This document shows, piece after piece, positions 61,621 through 64,000 of a DNA stretch of 64,000 bases. Every line of letters begins with the position of its first letter. Positions within the stretch are counted from its first letter, which is position 1. The DNA is taken from NCBI RefSeq assembly GCF_018729255.1, contig NZ_CP076061.1, positions 2,446,419 through 2,510,418 on the forward strand. Reading direction: 5' to 3'. This DNA comes from Cupriavidus sp. EM10 (GTDB lineage Bacteria; Pseudomonadota; Gammaproteobacteria; Burkholderiales; Burkholderiaceae). The notes beneath the pieces were generated by a model that was not told the origin of the DNA, did no database searches, and saw nothing but the letters and a program-made list of their open reading frames with translations. The translations under genes and the position numbers were made by a program.

Positions 61621-62955
61621 CTAGCTGGCCAGGCGCGGCAAGGTGATCGTGGCCCGCGTGCCGCCACTGGGCCGCAGCGTCAGGTCGAGCCGGCCGTGAT
61701 GGGCGTCGACGATGGATCGGCAGATCCCCAGCCCCATGCCCATGCCGTTCGGCTTGGTCGTGAACAGCGGCTCGAAGATGCGGTCGGCCAGCTCGGGCGC
61801 GATGCCTTCGCCGTGGTCGTCGATATGGATATGCAGCACGTCTTGCGCGGGCTCGCAGGCCAGCCTCAGCAGCCGCTTGTCCGTGGGGATGTCCAGCATG
61901 GCTTCGGCGCCGTTCATCAGCAGGTTGATGATGGCCTGCTGCAGCGGCACGCGTTCGCCGCGCAGGGGCGTGGCGCCCGAGGGCCCGTCCACGCGCAGTT
62001 CCACGTGCATCGCGTCCAGTGTGCAGCCGACCATGGCGGCCACCTCCTGCAAGGCGTCATCGAGATCGAACACCGTGAACGTGGGTGCCGCCTGCCGGGC
62101 CTTGGCGCGCAGGCCATTGATGATGGTGCGCGCCCGCATGGCGCATGCCGAGATATGCGCAAGCATTTCGCGGGCACCATCGATATTGGGGCTGCTGCGG
62201 TCCAGCCAGCGCAGTCCCGCGCGGGCCGACGAGTCCAGCGCCGTCACCGGCTGCGCCATCTCATGGACAATCGACGCGACCATCTCGCCATATGCCTGGA
62301 GGCGGTTCGCCCGGGCCAGTTCCGACAGGGTGTCGCGCATCTTTTCCTCGGTGCTGCTCAGGCGCGCGCATTGTTCGGACAGCGCGTCGTGCAATCGCGC
62401 ATTCTCCAGCGCAAACCCGGCCTGCAGCGCGATGATCTCCGCCACGGCGGTCCGGGTCGACGTAAAGGCGTCCGGCGTGTACAGGTGTTCCAGGTAAAGG
62501 GCACCGACCAGCCTGCCATTGCAGCGCATCGGCATGCAGATCACCGAGCGGGGCCGAAAGCGCCGCACATAGTCGTCGGCCTGCCAGTCGGCGGCCTCGC
62601 AGGCGTCCCGCAGCACCAGCCCGTTGCCCAGGCGCGCGGCCGCGTCCAGGATGCCGGTGGGCAGCACGCCCATGGTCACTGGAAGCAGGAAGGCGTCCGG
62701 GTCCGCACGCATCAGTAGCGGGTCGGGCGCGACGGCGCTGGCCGCGATCTCCCAGGTGCCGTCCTGCAGCGTGGCCAGGCAGCCCCAGGACGCGCCGGTG
62801 CTCTGCAATGCCGCGTGCAGCAGCGTTTCGATGCGCCGCGCCGGCATGGCTTCGGTGGCCAGGCTCTGCGAGATCTGCCGCAGGGCCAGCATGTCCGGCG
62901 GCGCCATCTCGGCAGGGGTGCGGGTACTGCGCAAGTCGTCGAGTTTGCTGTTCAT
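61621..62955 (-). CDS. GAF domain-containing sensor histidine kinase
   Basis: A 444-residue cytoplasmic kinase. Start at ATG 62955 (MNSKLDDLRSTRTPAEMAPP). GAF domain about 30-190 (SVICMPMRCNGRLVGALYLE, FALENARLHDALSEQCARLS), a short coiled coil, HisKA-type phospho-acceptor in VASIVHEMAQPVTAL (His231), and HATPase with QQAIINLLMNGAEAM, DDHGEGI and MGMGLGICRSIVDAHHGRL. The H-box HEMAQP is the form seen in HWE/HK4-like kinases of the FixL/DctB type. No response regulator next to it. Divergent from a TetR regulator with about 360 bases between. Confidence 0.92.
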   Translation of the reverse strand: MNSKLDDLRSTRTPAEMAPPDMLALRQISQSLATEAMPARRIETLLHAALQSTGASWGCLATLQDGTWEIAASAVAPDPLLMRADPDAFLLPVTMGVLPTGILDAAARLGNGLVLRDACEAADWQADDYVRRFRPRSVICMPMRCNGRLVGALYLEHLYTPDAFTSTRTAVAEIIALQAGFALENARLHDALSEQCARLSSTEEKMRDTLSELARANRLQAYGEMVASIVHEMAQPVTALDSSARAGLRWLDRSSPNIDGAREMLAHISACAMRARTIINGLRAKARQAAPTFTVFDLDDALQEVAAMVGCTLDAMHVELRVDGPSGATPLRGERVPLQQAIINLLMNGAEAMLDIPTDKRLLRLACEPAQDVLHIHIDDHGEGIAPELADRIFEPLFTTKPNGMGMGLGICRSIVDAHHGRLDLTLRPSGGTRATITLPRLAS

Positions 62956-63314
62956 GTTCTTTTGTCTCTGGCCTGCCGGTATCGCGTCTTGTCCATGCTT
63001 CCCCGTTCGATCCGGCAGGGGGCTACGGCGGCTCTTCATGTAGTGAGCGCTCCATCAATCAACCTTAGCACAGGGTCTGCGCAAATGACAAACCCCGGCG
63101 CGTTGTGCCGGCGTCCGCGCAGCAGCCGGATACTGGCCGGCACACGCCGACAACCCATTGATTCAAAAGGATGTATGGAAGGCGCTTGCGATGGGCAGGC
63201 GGCGCTAGTATCATCCGTTCGCTCATGTAGTGTTCCCTGTATGAAATGCACGGAACGAATCCATCGGTGAGGATTCATGAGTCAGCGGCAACAGGCTGCT
63301 GATCTAGGAGCGAT
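62956..63314. promoter_or_regulatory. divergent regulatory region between the GAF kinase and TetR genes
   Basis: A 359-base intergenic region with two direct copies of TCATGTAGTG (63036-63045 and 63223-63232) and a perfect palindrome GAGCGCTC (63045-63052) abutting the first copy. These are candidate sites for the TetR regulator, one near each gene. No small gene or RNA was recognised in the rest. Confidence 0.4.
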
Positions 63315-63998
63315 ATGACACAAGCAGCAAAAAAGGCAGTGCGTGGCACCGGCGTCCGGGAGGCTGCGGCGCAGGCTACCCGCGACAAGATCCTGCGCGC
63401 CGCGACCAAGGTTTTCGCGCGCTACGGCTATGAAGGCGGCAGCGTCGAAAAGATCTCCAGTCTGGCCAAGTCCTACGACCGGATGATCTACTATTACTAC
63501 GGCAGCAAGGAGGGCCTGTTCATCGCCGTGCTGGAAGGCATCTACCGACGGATGGACGAGGCCGAGGCGAAGGTGGTTCCCGATCCGTCGGATCCGGTGG
63601 AAGCGCTGAAAACCGTGATCCGTTTCAAGATGGACTACTACCGGCGCAATCCTGATTTCGTCAACCTGCTCAATACCGAGAACCTGCACAAGGGGCGGCA
63701 TGTCTCCAAGGCGGAGCGTCAGGGCGAATACTCGTCCCATGCCGTGCGAATCATCGAACAAATCCTGGCCAGCGGCGTAGCCAAAGGCCTGTTTCGCCCG
63801 GACCTCAAAGCGCGCGACGTCTTTTTGCTGATCGCCTCGCCGGCGTATTTCTATACGTCGAATCGATACACGCTGTCCGCGTTTCTGGGCGAGGAACTTG
63901 ATACTCCCGAGGCCGTGCAACACTGGGAGTCGTTTGTCATCGACAGCGTGCTGCGCACCGTTCGTGCCGATACGCCAGCCAGCAGCCAGCCTGCCTGA
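63315..63998 (+). CDS. TetR family transcriptional regulator
   Basis: A 227-residue regulator. The basic N-terminus (MTQAAKKAVRGTGVREAAAQ) leads to the TetR HTH: ATRDKILRAATKVFARYGYE, GSVEKISSLAKSYDRMIYYY, YGSKEGLFIAVLEGIYRRMD. The C-terminal ligand domain is helical (PVEALKTVIRFKMDYYRRNP, FVNLLNTENLHKGRHVSKAE). This resembles TetR regulators near oxygenase or acyl-CoA genes, which would lie beyond the window's right end. The stop lies two bases from the window edge. Confidence 0.93.
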   Translation: MTQAAKKAVRGTGVREAAAQATRDKILRAATKVFARYGYEGGSVEKISSLAKSYDRMIYYYYGSKEGLFIAVLEGIYRRMDEAEAKVVPDPSDPVEALKTVIRFKMDYYRRNPDFVNLLNTENLHKGRHVSKAERQGEYSSHAVRIIEQILASGVAKGLFRPDLKARDVFLLIASPAYFYTSNRYTLSAFLGEELDTPEAVQHWESFVIDSVLRTVRADTPASSQPA

Positions 63999-64000
63999 CC

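Overview
The window looks like chromosomal DNA of a high-GC betaproteobacterium of the Burkholderiaceae, most likely Cupriavidus or a close relative. The signs are GC-rich third codon positions almost everywhere, many LysR regulators, orphan TctC/Bug-type periplasmic binding proteins, a primary-type sigma-70 factor, and small catabolic gene clusters. I saw no rRNA, tRNA or CRISPR array.

Layout. 0-11 kb: an HTH-citrate synthase fusion behind a palindromic divergent promoter, a cold shock protein, an RpoD-family sigma factor, a PlsC-type acyltransferase, two lipoproteins, a frameshifted yddG-type exporter, an MscS channel, a fatty acid hydroxylase and a DUF4410 protein. 11-13.7 kb: a 5'-truncated CdiA/haemagglutinin toxin tail with its frameshifted immunity gene. 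13.8-18 kb: a GntR-controlled cluster (TctC receptor, ornithine cyclodeaminase-like enzyme, PhnD-like binding protein). 18-29 kb: a Gly/Tyr-rich lipoprotein, a phospholipase D-VTT fusion with an EEP hydrolase, an AraC/EamA pair, a LysR/old-yellow-enzyme pair, and GntP plus patatin. 29 kb: a YefM/YoeB toxin-antitoxin pair. 29.6-35 kb: a sugar-acid cluster (enolase-superfamily dehydratase, PdxA-like dehydrogenase, TctC receptor, 2-keto-3-deoxy-L-arabonate dehydratase, LysR). 36-40 kb: a catabolic operon (short-chain fatty acid transporter, YciI, cyclase, muconolactone isomerase, enol-lactonase). 40-48 kb: a glutamate synthase-like enzyme, an SDR, LysR regulators, nitronate monooxygenase and an MFS transporter.

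48.15-54.28 kb is a visibly more AT-rich island. It is bracketed by a direct duplication of host sequence (start of the MFS gene, intergenic region, start of a DUF1801 gene). It carries an extra methionyl-tRNA synthetase lacking the C-terminal tRNA-binding domain, an M20 amidohydrolase, an HTD2-type dehydratase, a scrap resembling the C-terminus of an acyl-CoA ligase, and broken mobile-element and DUF6880 genes. 55-61 kb is a signalling operon (three-receiver hybrid kinase, CheR, CheB, receiver-kinase). 61-64 kb holds an SRPBCC protein and a GAF histidine kinase divergent from a TetR regulator.

A recurring oddity is that at least six genes are interrupted by what looks like one missing base, mostly inside short mononucleotide runs. 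This may reflect sequence quality rather than biology and should be settled before calling these genes dead.
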